Source of the DNA: Kineococcus rhizosphaerae
Lineage (GTDB): Bacteria > Actinomycetota > Actinomycetes > Actinomycetales > Kineococcaceae
Length of the DNA: 64,000 nt
Reading direction: 5' to 3'
NCBI RefSeq assembly: GCF_003002055.1
Contig: NZ_PVZF01000003.1
Coordinates: 1-64,000 of the forward strand
Shown piece after piece: positions 54,667-63,316 of this stretch. The position numbers and the translations under genes are program-made. Positions within the stretch are counted from its first letter, which is position 1; the number at the start of each line of letters is the position of its first letter. A model generated the notes under the pieces. The model searched no databases and was not told the DNA's origin. It saw nothing but the letters and a program-made list of their open reading frames with translations.

Positions 54667-55680
54667 TCAGCGCGGCGGCGCCGTCGTCCGCCGCACGACG
54701 AGCTCGGGGGCGATGACCACGTCCTGCGCACCGGCCTCCTGCTCCGCCCGCCGCGTCGCCTGCTCGAACGCCCGCGCCGCGAGGACGCCGGCGTTCTGGC
54801 AGACCGTCGTCAGGGCGACCGTGTCCAGCGAGGCGACGGCGCTGTCGTCGAACCCCACGACGGACAGGTCGCCGGGGACCGCGAGGTGGGCGGCGCGGAC
54901 GGACTGCAGCAGGCCCGCGGCGCTCTCGTCGTTGAACGCGAGCACGGCCGTGGGACGGGCCGCCGCGTCGCGGCCCAGCAGTTCGCGAGCGGCGGCCTCC
55001 CCGGACGAGCCGGTGGTCCCGCCCCCCACCAGGTCCGGCTCCAGACCGGCCGCGCGCAGGACGTCGCGGTAGCCGCGCCGGCGTTCGACCGCACCGGGTG
55101 CCTTCCGGCCGTGGACGTGGGCCACGTGACGGTGACCGAGCCCGAGCAGGTGCCGGACCGCGAGCTCGGCACCGGCCTGGTCGTCGGTCCGGACCGTCCC
55201 GACGCCGGGCACCGCCGGTCCCCCCGCCAGGGACCGGGCCAGCAGGACGACGGGCACGCGCTCGCCGAGCTCGGTCAGCTCGCGGCGGTCCAGGCCGGAA
55301 CCGAGGAGCAGGACCGTCTCGACCCGCTCGGCGAGCAGTTCCCGGACCGCGGCGGGCTCGGGCCGCCGGGCCAGCCGCGGCTGCAGCGACAAGCGCCACC
55401 CCGAGCCGGAGGCCGCCCCGTACAGCGCCTCGACGAGCTCGCCGTGGAACGGTTCCTGGAGCCCGAACACCACCCCCACCGTCCGGCTGCGTCCCGAGCC
55501 GAGCAGCCTGGCCCGCTGGTCGGGGTGGTACCCCAGCTCGGCCGCCACGCGCAGCACCCGTTCCCGGTTCTCCGGGCTCGCACCCGGGACACCGCGCAGG
55601 ACGATGGACACGAGGGCTCGCGAGACCCCCGCGCGGCGGGCGACGTCGGCGATCGTCACCGAGGCACTGCGTCCGGGCAC
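54667..55680 (-). CDS. LacI-family transcriptional repressor, second copy
   Basis: A 337-residue regulator with helix-turn-helix TIADVARRAGVSRALVSIVLRG, hinge (DQRARLLGSGRSRTVG) and ligand-binding domain. It is similar in size and layout to the regulator at 22364. GTG 55680 has GAGGAG upstream. It is divergent from the second Gfo/Idh-TIM-barrel unit and has a palindromic operator in between, so it likely represses that unit. Confidence 0.92.
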   Translation of the reverse strand: MPGRSASVTIADVARRAGVSRALVSIVLRGVPGASPENRERVLRVAAELGYHPDQRARLLGSGRSRTVGVVFGLQEPFHGELVEALYGAASGSGWRLSLQPRLARRPEPAAVRELLAERVETVLLLGSGLDRRELTELGERVPVVLLARSLAGGPAVPGVGTVRTDDQAGAELAVRHLLGLGHRHVAHVHGRKAPGAVERRRGYRDVLRAAGLEPDLVGGGTTGSSGEAAARELLGRDAAARPTAVLAFNDESAAGLLQSVRAAHLAVPGDLSVVGFDDSAVASLDTVALTTVCQNAGVLAARAFEQATRRAEQEAGAQDVVIAPELVVRRTTAPPR

Positions 55681-55736
55681 GGGAACTCCTCTCTCGGGCG
55701 ACGACCCGCTTGACCGTACCGCGTGCCACCCGCATC

Positions 55737-55750
55737 CTAGACCGGTCTAG
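55737..55750. promoter_or_regulatory. LacI operator, perfect 14-bp palindrome
   Basis: CTAGACCGGTCTAG lies between the lacI start and the Gfo/Idh start and has the ACCGGT centre shared with the operator at 23443. A half-copy (ACCGCTCTAG) follows within about 20 bp. Confidence 0.85.
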
Positions 55751-55792
55751 CCCTGTACCGCTCTAGTCACACCGCAGAGAGGCGGCACCACC

Positions 55793-56848
55793 GTGTCCCC
55801 AGTCGCCCCCACCGGCACCGCCCCCACCGGCATCGGCCTCGTCGGCGCCGGCCGCATCGGCAGCTCGCACGCCCGCCTGATCGCCACCCGGGTGCCGAAC
55901 GCCCGCCTGGTCGCCGTCGCCGACGTCCGCCCCGGCGCGGCGTCGGCCCTGGCCGGACCGCTGGGCGCCATCGGGCACACCGACGTCGGGGAACTGCTGG
56001 CCGACCCCGAGGTCGAGGCCGTCGTCGTCACCGCCGTCACCGAAGCGCACGCCGGCCTGGTGGAGGCCGCCGCCCACGCCGGCAAGGGCGTCTTCTGCGA
56101 GAAGCCCGCCGGGCTGTCCCTGGCCGAGATCGACCGGGGCATCGCGGCCACCACCGAGGCCGGTGTCGCCTTCCAGGTCGGGTTCAACCGGCGCTTCGCC
56201 GCCGAGTTCGCCGCCGCCCGCGCCGCCGTCGACGCCGGCCGCGTCGGCACTCCGCAGCTGCTGCGCTCCCTGACCCGCGACCCGGGCCTGGTCGACCCCG
56301 CCGGCGTGCCGCCGTGGACGATCTTCCTGCTCACCCTCATCCACGACTTCGACACCCTGCTGTTCCTGAACCCCGGCGCCGAGCCCGTCTCGGTGTACGC
56401 CGTCGCCGACGCCCTGGTCGCCCCCGGCTTCAAGGACGCCGGGCTGCTGGACACCGCCGTGGTCACCATCCGCTTCGACAACGGCGCCCTCGCCACCGCC
56501 GAAGCCAGCTTCTCGGCCACCTACGGCTACGACGTGCGCGGTGAGGTCTTCGGCTCCGGTGGCCGCCTGGAGATCGGCGGCGGGCCGCGCCGGCAGCTGG
56601 CGATCTCCGACGCCGACGGCCGGCACGTCGACACCCCCCGCGGGGACACCGAGCTGTTCCCCGAGGCCTACGCCGGCGAGCTGGCCGAGTTCGCCGCCGC
56701 CGTCCGAGAGGGACGGGCACCGGCCGTCACCGGTCACGACGCCAGGCGGGCCCTGTCGATCGCGTTGTCGTGCATCGCGTCCGTCCGCTCCGGCGGACCG
56801 GTCGACCCGGCCGTCGTCGCCGCCACGATCGACGGGCGGGTCCGGTGA
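55793..56848 (+). CDS. Gfo/Idh/MocA-family oxidoreductase (inositol-dehydrogenase-like)
   Basis: A 351-residue NAD-dependent dehydrogenase. The Rossmann motif is IGLVGAGRIGSSHARLI, catalytic Lys in CEKPAGLS and FQVGFNRRFAAEF follows. The conserved D/H pair lies in TLIHDFDTLLFL, the pattern of inositol 2-dehydrogenases (H-x-x-D). It is close to IolG-type enzymes and may act on another inositol isomer. GTG 55793. It overlaps the next gene by GTGA and is under the divergent LacI. Confidence 0.88.
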   Translation: MSPVAPTGTAPTGIGLVGAGRIGSSHARLIATRVPNARLVAVADVRPGAASALAGPLGAIGHTDVGELLADPEVEAVVVTAVTEAHAGLVEAAAHAGKGVFCEKPAGLSLAEIDRGIAATTEAGVAFQVGFNRRFAAEFAAARAAVDAGRVGTPQLLRSLTRDPGLVDPAGVPPWTIFLLTLIHDFDTLLFLNPGAEPVSVYAVADALVAPGFKDAGLLDTAVVTIRFDNGALATAEASFSATYGYDVRGEVFGSGGRLEIGGGPRRQLAISDADGRHVDTPRGDTELFPEAYAGELAEFAAAVREGRAPAVTGHDARRALSIALSCIASVRSGGPVDPAVVAATIDGRVR

Positions 56849-57621
56849 GCTTCACCCTGGCGGTCTGCGCGGAGATGGTCTTCCGGGACCTGCCGCTCGT
56901 CGAGCGCGTGCGGACCCTGCACGACGCGGGTTTCGCCGTCGAGATCTGGGACTGGACCACCAAGGACCTCGACGAACTGGCCGGCACGGGTGCGCGCTTC
57001 ACCTCGATGACCGGGTACGTCGACGGGGAACTCGTCGACCCCGAGGGGGCCGACCGCCTGCTGGCCGGCGCCGAGCGTTCCATCGAGGCCTCCCGGGTGC
57101 TGGGCCACCCGAACCTGAACCTGCACGGGACGGGCCTGGACGACCGCGGCCTCCCCGTCCGTCCCCAGCAGGTCGTCTCCCCCGCCGACTGGCTGGCCGC
57201 GGACCGGACGCTGCGCCGCATCGCGGCGCTGGGCGAGGAGCACGACGTGGTCTTCACCCTGGAGAACCTCAACGTGGCCGTCGACCACCCGGGAACCCCC
57301 TTCGCGACGGCCGCCGACACGCGGACCCTCGTCGCCGCCGTGGGCAGCCCCCACCTGCGGATGAACCTCGACCTCTACCACGCGCAGATCGGCGAGGGGA
57401 ACCTCGTCGAACTCGTGCGCGACAGCGCCGCGTGGATCGGGGAGGTCCAGGTGGCCGACGTCCCGGGCCGGTGCGAACCGGGGACCGGGGAGATCCACCA
57501 CCCCGCCATCGCGCGAGCCCTGCACGACGTCGGGTACACCGGGACGGTGGGGATGGAGGCCTGGGCCTCCGGCGACAGCCGCGAGGCCGTCGAGCGCTTC
57601 CGCGAGGCGTTCACCCTCTGA
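56845..57621 (+). CDS. Hydroxypyruvate-isomerase-like TIM-barrel protein
   Basis: A 258-residue xylose-isomerase-like protein. It starts LAVCAEMVFRDLPLVERV and has FAVEIWDWTTKDLDEL, FTLENLNVAVDHPGTPF (Glu ligand), RMNLDLYHAQIGEGNL (Asp/His ligands), VADVPGRCEPGTGEI and the final GMEAWASGDSREAV. This matches the Hyi family almost throughout. True substrate may be a keto-inositol or ketose. It overlaps the Gfo/Idh gene by 4 bp, forming a two-gene unit. Confidence 0.85.
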   Translation: MSFTLAVCAEMVFRDLPLVERVRTLHDAGFAVEIWDWTTKDLDELAGTGARFTSMTGYVDGELVDPEGADRLLAGAERSIEASRVLGHPNLNLHGTGLDDRGLPVRPQQVVSPADWLAADRTLRRIAALGEEHDVVFTLENLNVAVDHPGTPFATAADTRTLVAAVGSPHLRMNLDLYHAQIGEGNLVELVRDSAAWIGEVQVADVPGRCEPGTGEIHHPAIARALHDVGYTGTVGMEAWASGDSREAVERFREAFTL

Positions 57622-57630
57622 GCACGCGAC

Positions 57631-57663
57631 CCGGTCGCACCCGGCGCAGCGGGGTGCGACCGG
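57631..57663. terminator. Terminator between converging genes
   Basis: Perfect 12-bp arms (57631-57642 and 57652-57663) lie between the TIM-barrel gene stop and the sugar porter stop. Confidence 0.8.
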
Positions 57664-57664
57664 T

Positions 57665-59125
57665 CTACCGGCGCCGCCCGGCCGCCTCCCGGCTGGAGTT
57701 CTCCGCCGACACGTCCACCCGGCGCCCGCTGCGGCCCCCGGCGAAGTCCGCGGGCCGGAACCGCCCCGCGCGCAGCTCGCCCTCGATCTCCTCCAGGGAG
57801 TGCCCGGTCAGCTCCGGCATCTTGCGGAACAGGAAGACGAACGCGGCGACGTTGAACGCGGCGTACAGCCAGAACGTCTGCCCCGTGCCGATGGTGTCCA
57901 TGATCGTCAGCAGGGTCAGGGTGATGAGCAGGTTCGTCCCCCACAGCGACGCCGACTGCGCCGCCGCCCCGGCCGAGCGGGTGGCGAGCGGGTAGATCTC
58001 CGAACCCGTCAGCCACCCCATGAGCTGGATCCCGCCGGCGGTGAAGGCCATGAACACCACGAGGGTGGCGACGATGAAGGGGATCTGCTCCTTGCCGGCG
58101 TTGCCCGTCACGAAGAACGTCCCGAGCACGATCAGCGCCAGCGCCGCCCCGGGCAGGGTGAGCAGCGTGAGCCGGCGCCGGCCGACCCGGTCGATGATCG
58201 CCAGCCCGACGAGCTGCACCACCAGGTACGTCGCCCCCAGGGCCACCGAGACGCGCAGCGCGACGCTGTCGTCGAAACCGTTGTCGGTGAGGATCGTGGG
58301 CGAGTAGTAGACGATCATCTCGATGCCGGACAGCTGGGTGAAGATCGCCAGGCCGCAGCCGACGACCAGCGCGGGCCGCACCCACGCCTCCCGCAACCCC
58401 CGCCACCCGCGCGTGCTGGCCTGCTTCTCCTCCTGCACGAGCCCGTTCATCTCGTCCAGCTCCGCCTGCAGGTCCGCGCCGTCGGGGCGGACCCGGGCGA
58501 GGGCCTCGCGGGCCCGCTCGTCCTGGTCGGCCTTCAGCAGCCAGCGCGGGCTCTCCGGCAGCCGGAGCATGAGCAGGAACATGACCGCCGCGGGCACCGC
58601 GGCGGAGCCGATGGAGACGCGCCAGTCGACGGCCTCGCTGGCCCCCACGAGGGTGGCGATGAGGATGCCGGCGCCGATGGCGATCTGGAAGCACAGCACG
58701 AGCCGGCCCCGGTATGCCGTGGGCGCGAGCTCGGCGACGTACACGGGTGCCGTCTGGGTGGCCCCGCCGACCGCGAAACCCAGGACGAGGCGCGCGAGGG
58801 AGAGCAGTTCGGGGTTCGGCGCCAGCGAGGCCCCGAGGGTGCCGACGACGAACACCGCACCGACGACCAGCAGGGTCCCGCGCCGGCCCCGGCGTTCCCC
58901 GAGCCGGCTGCACGTGAGCGCCCCGATCACGGCCCCGGCGAGGATGGAGGCGGCGATGACCTGTTCCCAGCCGTTGCCGGTGTCGAAGTCGTCGCTGATC
59001 TGCAGCAGCGCGCCCGAGATGATGCCGGTGTCGTAGCCGTACAGCAGCCCCGAGATCGCCGAGACGAGGGCGACCACGACCACGGCACCGTTGAGTTCAC
59101 GACCCTTCGCTGGGCTCATGGACAC
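57665..59125 (-). CDS. Sugar-porter MFS transporter
   Basis: A 486-residue proton-linked sugar porter. Motifs are LLYGYDTGIISGALL, SRLGERRGRRGTL, PVYVAELAPTAYRG, PESPRWLLKADQ, the helix-7 TQLSGIEMIVYYS and PELTGHSLEEIEG near the end. It is similar to the porter at 40098 but is in a different regulatory setting. The start is GTG 59125 or ATG 59119. It converges on the LacI-controlled Gfo/Idh unit, so it may serve the same substrate. Confidence 0.88.
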   Translation of the reverse strand: MSMSPAKGRELNGAVVVVALVSAISGLLYGYDTGIISGALLQISDDFDTGNGWEQVIAASILAGAVIGALTCSRLGERRGRRGTLLVVGAVFVVGTLGASLAPNPELLSLARLVLGFAVGGATQTAPVYVAELAPTAYRGRLVLCFQIAIGAGILIATLVGASEAVDWRVSIGSAAVPAAVMFLLMLRLPESPRWLLKADQDERAREALARVRPDGADLQAELDEMNGLVQEEKQASTRGWRGLREAWVRPALVVGCGLAIFTQLSGIEMIVYYSPTILTDNGFDDSVALRVSVALGATYLVVQLVGLAIIDRVGRRRLTLLTLPGAALALIVLGTFFVTGNAGKEQIPFIVATLVVFMAFTAGGIQLMGWLTGSEIYPLATRSAGAAAQSASLWGTNLLITLTLLTIMDTIGTGQTFWLYAAFNVAAFVFLFRKMPELTGHSLEEIEGELRAGRFRPADFAGGRSGRRVDVSAENSSREAAGRRR

Positions 59126-59159
59126 TCAGGCAACCACCGGCGGACGAGTTCCGCGCGCC

Positions 59160-59203
59160 GGGGTGCGTCCGGGGTGCGTCCGGGGTGCGTCCGGGGTGCG
59201 TCG
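59160..59203. repeat. 11-bp tandem repeat, four copies
   Basis: GGGGTGCGTCC occurs four times head to tail from 59160, the last copy ending in G instead of C. It lies in the gap between the sugar porter and the phzF-like gene, upstream of a TACGCT element at 59205-59210. Confidence 0.85.
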
Positions 59204-59216
59204 CTACGCTGCGCCG

Positions 59217-60065
59217 GTGTCGCGCCACCGGTTCACCCAGCTCGACGTGTTCTCCCCCGACCCCCTGGGCGGCAACCCGCTGGCCGTCGTGCACGACGCG
59301 GACGGCCTGCCCGACGCGACGCTGCGGCGGTTCGCGGCGTGGACGAACCTGTCCGAGACGGCGTTCCTGCTGCGCCCCACCCACCCCGACGCGGACTACC
59401 GCGTCCGGATCCTCACCCCGGGCGAGGAGTTCGCCTTCGCCGGGCACCCGACGCTGGGCTCGGCGCGCGCCTGGCTGGAGGCGGGCGGGACGCCGCGCCG
59501 CGACGGGGTCGTCGTGCAGGAGTCCGGCATCGGCCTGGTCGAGGTGCACGTCGAGGCCGGCAGCGGTGGTGAGCGGCTGAGCTTCACCGCACCGCCCCTG
59601 CTGCGGCAGGGCCCCCTCGACCCCGGCCTGCTCGAGCGGGTGCGCCGCGGGCTGGGTCTGGACGCCGCGCAGGTCGTGGCGAGCGCGCACCTGGACAACG
59701 GCCCGGGCTGGATCGTGGTCCGGGTGCCGGACGCGGCGACGGCGCTCGCGCTGCGCCCCGACCCGGCCGGGCTCGCCGGTCTCGCGGTCGGCGTCGTCGG
59801 GAACCACCCGGCCGGTGCGGCGACGGCCGTGGAGGTCCGCGCCTTCGCCGCCTCCCCCGACGGCCGGCTCCTCGACGAGGACCCCGTCACGGGCAGCCTC
59901 AACGCCGTGGTCGGGCAGTGGCTGAGCGACCTGCCGGCCCGGTACACGGCCGCGCAGGGCACGGCGCTGGGACGGACGGGGCGGGTCCACGTCACGCGCG
60001 AGGACGGCCGGGTGCGGGTCGGCGGTGCGACGCGGATCGTGGTCGCGGGGACCGTCGACCTGTGA
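59217..60065 (+). CDS. PhzF-family isomerase-like protein
   Basis: A 282-residue protein of the PhzF/diaminopimelate-epimerase fold. Motifs are FTQLDVFSPDPLGGNPLAVV, the catalytic Glu in TNLSETAFLL, EEFAFAGHPTLGSARAWL, AFAASPDGRLLDEDPVTGSLNAVVGQWL and GRVHVTREDGRVRVGG. Substrate is unknown and no phenazine genes are near. GTG 59217 follows TACGCT (59205-59210) by six bases, so the mRNA may be leaderless. Confidence 0.92.
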   Translation: MSRHRFTQLDVFSPDPLGGNPLAVVHDADGLPDATLRRFAAWTNLSETAFLLRPTHPDADYRVRILTPGEEFAFAGHPTLGSARAWLEAGGTPRRDGVVVQESGIGLVEVHVEAGSGGERLSFTAPPLLRQGPLDPGLLERVRRGLGLDAAQVVASAHLDNGPGWIVVRVPDAATALALRPDPAGLAGLAVGVVGNHPAGAATAVEVRAFAASPDGRLLDEDPVTGSLNAVVGQWLSDLPARYTAAQGTALGRTGRVHVTREDGRVRVGGATRIVVAGTVDL

Positions 60066-60113
60066 CCGGGGCGTTCCCGGCGACCGGTCGCGGTGCCCCC
60101 GGGAACCGCGCGA

Positions 60114-60398
60114 TCACCCCGGGCCGCCCGCCGGGGTGCGCGGTCCCGGCGCCGGCAGGGTTCCCCGGAACGTCCACGAGCACCCGCGGCGGGCGGCCTC
60201 GCTGCGCAGGACCAGCAGCGCGCGGCGGACCCCCGGCGAACTGCGCCGGGTGCGGGTGAGGTCGACGACGAGCTCGGGGTGACCGGTGGCGGCCCGCAAC
60301 CGGCGGACGACGTCGGCCAGGGCCGGTCCGGTCGGGTCGGCGGGGATCTCGACGACGAACGGCACGGTCGTGGACCGCTCCCGCCCGGTGGGGTTCAC
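60114..60398 (-). CDS. Small STAS-like protein
   Basis: A 94-residue protein: PFVVEIPADPTGPALADVV, ATGHPELVVDLTRTRRSSPGVRRALLVLRSEAARRGCSW (in part). The strand-helix pattern with LVVDLTR is STAS-like, but no phosphorylated Ser can be named with confidence. GTG 60398 overlaps the permease stop by GTGA, so it closes the PadR-ABC operon. Confidence 0.6.
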   Translation of the reverse strand: MNPTGRERSTTVPFVVEIPADPTGPALADVVRRLRAATGHPELVVDLTRTRRSSPGVRRALLVLRSEAARRGCSWTFRGTLPAPGPRTPAGGPG

Positions 60399-61912
60399 GG
60401 GACCCTCAGGTTCTCCAGGGCCGCCGCCGCGCGGACGCGACCGGACAGCAGGCGCGCCAGGGCGAAGCAGGCCGCGGTCGTCGCGGCGGTCACCACGACG
60501 GCGACCGCGAGCGGCAGCAGCGCGGTCCACCACGCGGCGGTCCCCTCCGCCGGGCGCCCCAGCGCGGTCACGGAGTACGGCAGGGCGGAGACGAGGACGC
60601 CGATCGCCGTCACGGGCACGGCGGTGCGGACCAGGGACACCGCCTGGACGCGCACGAGCCGGGAGACCGGGACCCCCAGCGCCGCGGTGGAGGCCACCGC
60701 CCGCCGGTTGCCCAGCAGATGGTCGGTGAGGCTCAGGACCAGCGCGGCGATCGCGACGGCCGCACCGAGGAGCCCGACCGCGCCGGCCAGCGCCGCACCG
60801 CCGACGTAGAACCGCAGGTCCTCGGCGGTGTGGTTCGCCTCCGCCAGGACCCCGGCGGCGAACGTCGACTCGACGCCGAACGAGAGCCCGCACAGGAACA
60901 GCACCCCGGCGGTCCCGGTCACGGCACCGGTGTTCCCGCGCCGTTGCGCCTCCGCCAGCAGCCCGACCGCCGCGTCGCCGCGCGTGCGGACCGACCGGCT
61001 GCGGCGGTCGGGCGTCGGCACGGGGGCGTCGGCGGTGCGGAAGACCCCGGCGGAGGACCGCGCGACCCCGGCCCCCGCCGCGAGGACGAAGAGGACCACG
61101 GCCACCACGAGGGTCACGGGGAAGACCACGTCGCCGCCGCCGCGGCCCGCGACGGCCGGAGCGGTCAGCAGGAGGACCCCGCCGGCCACGGCGCTCAGCA
61201 GCACGAACAGCCGGGACGGGACCCGGGGCACGGCCCCGGTGCGCTGCCAGACCAGGACGTCCTGACGCCGGAACGCCGTGGTCCCCAGGACGCGGGCGAG
61301 CGCCCACAGCACGACGGTGACCGCCGCCCAGATCAACGGCATCGCCCAGTGCAGCGGGGGCAGCATCCGGTACCCCGCCGGCGGGGCGGCCCCCAGGACG
61401 AGCCAGAGCAGGACGTACAGCGGGCCGGCGGCCAGCCCCCCGCGCAGGAACGCGGCGGTGGTCCGCGCGGTCCGCAACCGGCGCAGGTCCGCCGACGTCG
61501 CCCCGGCGACGAGCAGCTGGCGCGCGCGGCGGTCCTCGACGACCTGCCCGACCCGCAGGGCCTGGACCGCCAGGGCCAGGAACGGCAGCACCAGCAGCAC
61601 GGCCGCGACCACGAAACCGGGCCGCAGACCGGGCTGGGCCAGGAACGGGGCCAGCCCCCCGGCGGCCTCGTACGTGTCCTCGACGAACTGCCGGCCGGCG
61701 GCGTCGGTCCCGCGGGACGTCCCGGTGAACACCGTGTCCTGCACCGTGGCGACGGATCCGGCGACGAGCAGCGCGAGGCCGACGCCGGCCGCCGCAGCGC
61801 TCGTCGCGCGGGCACGGACCCGGTCGACGTGCGAGCGCGCGGCCGTCATGGACCGGACGGCCTCGGCCGTCAGGGCCGACCGTCGCGCACCGGCGGTCGC
61901 GGTGGCGTTCAC
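60395..61912 (-). CDS. ABC transporter permease (FtsX-like)
   Basis: A 505-residue membrane protein with about ten hydrophobic helices (for example SAAAAGVGLALLVAG, FVVAAVLLVLPFLALAVQ, YVLLWLVLG, LAGAVGLLGAAVAIAALVLSL). Paired large loops and the layout resemble FtsX/MacB-type exporters. No substrate motif. The GTG start overlaps the ATPase stop and the stop overlaps the small STAS-like gene. Confidence 0.75.
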   Translation of the reverse strand: MNATATAGARRSALTAEAVRSMTAARSHVDRVRARATSAAAAGVGLALLVAGSVATVQDTVFTGTSRGTDAAGRQFVEDTYEAAGGLAPFLAQPGLRPGFVVAAVLLVLPFLALAVQALRVGQVVEDRRARQLLVAGATSADLRRLRTARTTAAFLRGGLAAGPLYVLLWLVLGAAPPAGYRMLPPLHWAMPLIWAAVTVVLWALARVLGTTAFRRQDVLVWQRTGAVPRVPSRLFVLLSAVAGGVLLLTAPAVAGRGGGDVVFPVTLVVAVVLFVLAAGAGVARSSAGVFRTADAPVPTPDRRSRSVRTRGDAAVGLLAEAQRRGNTGAVTGTAGVLFLCGLSFGVESTFAAGVLAEANHTAEDLRFYVGGAALAGAVGLLGAAVAIAALVLSLTDHLLGNRRAVASTAALGVPVSRLVRVQAVSLVRTAVPVTAIGVLVSALPYSVTALGRPAEGTAAWWTALLPLAVAVVVTAATTAACFALARLLSGRVRAAAALENLRVP

Positions 61913-62601
61913 CGGAGCACCGATTCACGGTCGACGTTGCCGTCGCGCAGGCGGATCTCGCGGTCGGCCATCGCTGCGGCGGTGTTGTCGTGGGTCACCA
62001 GGACCACCGCGCCGCCGTCGCGTCGCGCGACGCCCAGCAGCATGTCCAGCACGTCCTGCGCGGCGACGGCGTCGAGGCTGGCGACGGGTTCGTCGGCGAA
62101 GACGATCCTGGGCGCGGTGATCAGGGCCCGCGCGACCGCCGCCCGCTGCACCTCGCCCCCGGACAGTTCCTGCGGGACGGCGAGTCCGGCGTGCTCGAGG
62201 CCGACCGTGTCCAGGGCTGCCCGGGCCGCCGTGCGCGACGCGGCGACCTCCCCTCCGTCGAGCAGCAGCGGCAGGGCGACGTTGTCCTCCAGCGTCATGT
62301 CCGGCACGAGTTGCCCGTACTGCAGGACGATGCCGACCTCCCGGCGGCGCAGGAGCGCGCGCTGCGCCTCGTCGAGGGTGCGCAGGTCGCGCCCCAGCAG
62401 GGTGACGTCCCCGGTCTGGGGCAGCAGCAGGCCGGCGGCGGCGTGCAGCAGCGTGGACTTCCCGCAGCCGCTGGGGCCGGTGACGGCCACCACCTCCCCC
62501 GGTTCGACCTGCAGCGACACGTGCCGCAGGGCCGGGGTCCTCGTGTAGGAGTGGCCGACGCCGCGCAGGGTGAGCGGGGTCGTCGCAGCGGTCGGGTTCA
62601 C
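61909..62601 (-). CDS. ABC transporter ATP-binding protein
   Basis: A 230-residue ATPase of the LolD/MacB type. Walker A is GPSGCGKST, signature LSGGEVQ, Walker B IVFADEPVASLD, and VLVTHDN carries the switch His. The start is GTG 62601, overlapping the PadR stop by GTGA. It energises the permease encoded next. Confidence 0.93.
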   Translation of the reverse strand: MNPTAATTPLTLRGVGHSYTRTPALRHVSLQVEPGEVVAVTGPSGCGKSTLLHAAAGLLLPQTGDVTLLGRDLRTLDEAQRALLRRREVGIVLQYGQLVPDMTLEDNVALPLLLDGGEVAASRTAARAALDTVGLEHAGLAVPQELSGGEVQRAAVARALITAPRIVFADEPVASLDAVAAQDVLDMLLGVARRDGGAVVLVTHDNTAAAMADREIRLRDGNVDRESVLR

Positions 62602-63134
62602 GCGGTGCCTCCGGGAGTGGTCGTGGACGTTCCGTCGAGGGCGGCGGCGGCCTCGTCGAGCCAGCGCAGGTCGGCGTCGAGGTGCAGGACGGCGTAGCGC
62701 CGGGCCAGCCGGGCTCCGAGGTCGTCACCGCCCGACGGCGTCGCGGTGAGGGCGCACATGGCGCGCAGGTGGGCGGTGCGCTGGTCGGCCACGACGGAAC
62801 TCGCCCGCCCACCGGTGCGCAGGGCGGCGATCGCCTTGCGCACCAGGTCTTCCGCGCCCGTCGCCGTCGGGGGCGCGGGTTCGGCCAGCCACGCCTGCAG
62901 TCGTTCCCGGCCCGCGACGGTGACCGCGTAGACGGTTCGTTCCGGCCCCCCCTCGGAGCGCGTCTCGACCACCTCGGCCAGGCCGTCGCGGACCAGCCGG
63001 CCCAGGGTCGAGTACACCTGCCCGAACGGCAGCGGCTTGGCGTCGGGGAACCACGCGTCGTACTCCCGCTTGAGGTCGTACCCGTGGGCCGGTCCCGAGG
63101 ACAGGAGCGCGAGGTGCAACTCGGCCATGGACAT
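62598..63134 (-). CDS. PadR-family transcriptional regulator
   Basis: A 178-residue regulator. The winged helix (AELHLALLSSGPAHGYDLKREYDAWF, then LPFGQVYSTLGRLVRDGLAEVVE) is the PadR type, with a helical C-terminal dimerisation part. ATG 63134 is chosen, and ATG 63128 and GTG 63143 are alternatives. A TACAGT element (63144-63149) close upstream suggests a nearly leaderless mRNA. It heads the ABC operon and probably represses it. Confidence 0.88.
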   Translation of the reverse strand: MSMAELHLALLSSGPAHGYDLKREYDAWFPDAKPLPFGQVYSTLGRLVRDGLAEVVETRSEGGPERTVYAVTVAGRERLQAWLAEPAPPTATGAEDLVRKAIAALRTGGRASSVVADQRTAHLRAMCALTATPSGGDDLGARLARRYAVLHLDADLRWLDEAAAALDGTSTTTPGGTA

Positions 63135-63154
63135 GCGCGTCACTGTACACACGG

Positions 63155-63164
63155 AGTACGTACT
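63155..63164. promoter_or_regulatory. Putative PadR operator
   Basis: AGTACGTACT is a perfect 10-bp palindrome about 20 bp upstream of the padR start, in the promoter spacer. Size and place fit an operator. Confidence 0.5.
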
Positions 63165-63250
63165 GAATGAATAGTTGGGCGGACTCTCGCCGACGTGTGA
63201 CGCTGAGCGGCCCCCGGGGGGGTGTGCGACACCGGGTGCGGCCAGTCCGA

Positions 63251-63307
63251 AACGGCACGTTGACTCCACGGTCCCGTTCATCGAGACCGCGGAGTCAACG
63301 TGCCGTT
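63251..63307. repeat. Long palindrome (57 bp) before the aminotransferase
   Basis: Perfect 17-bp arms (63251-63267 and 63291-63307) are followed inward by one mismatch and five more pairs, with an 11-base centre. It lies between the padR promoter and the end of the aminotransferase gene (10 bp from the stop). It could be a strong terminator. The size and the extended internal symmetry also fit a dispersed palindromic repeat element. Confidence 0.7.
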
Positions 63308-63316
63308 GCGCGGGCC

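Noticed and set aside
59160-59203. CRISPR array
   Set aside because: 11-bp units are contiguous without spacers. No cas genes are nearby.
59217-60065. Phenazine biosynthesis
   Set aside because: A lone PhzF-family gene is common in bacteria and no other phz gene is present.
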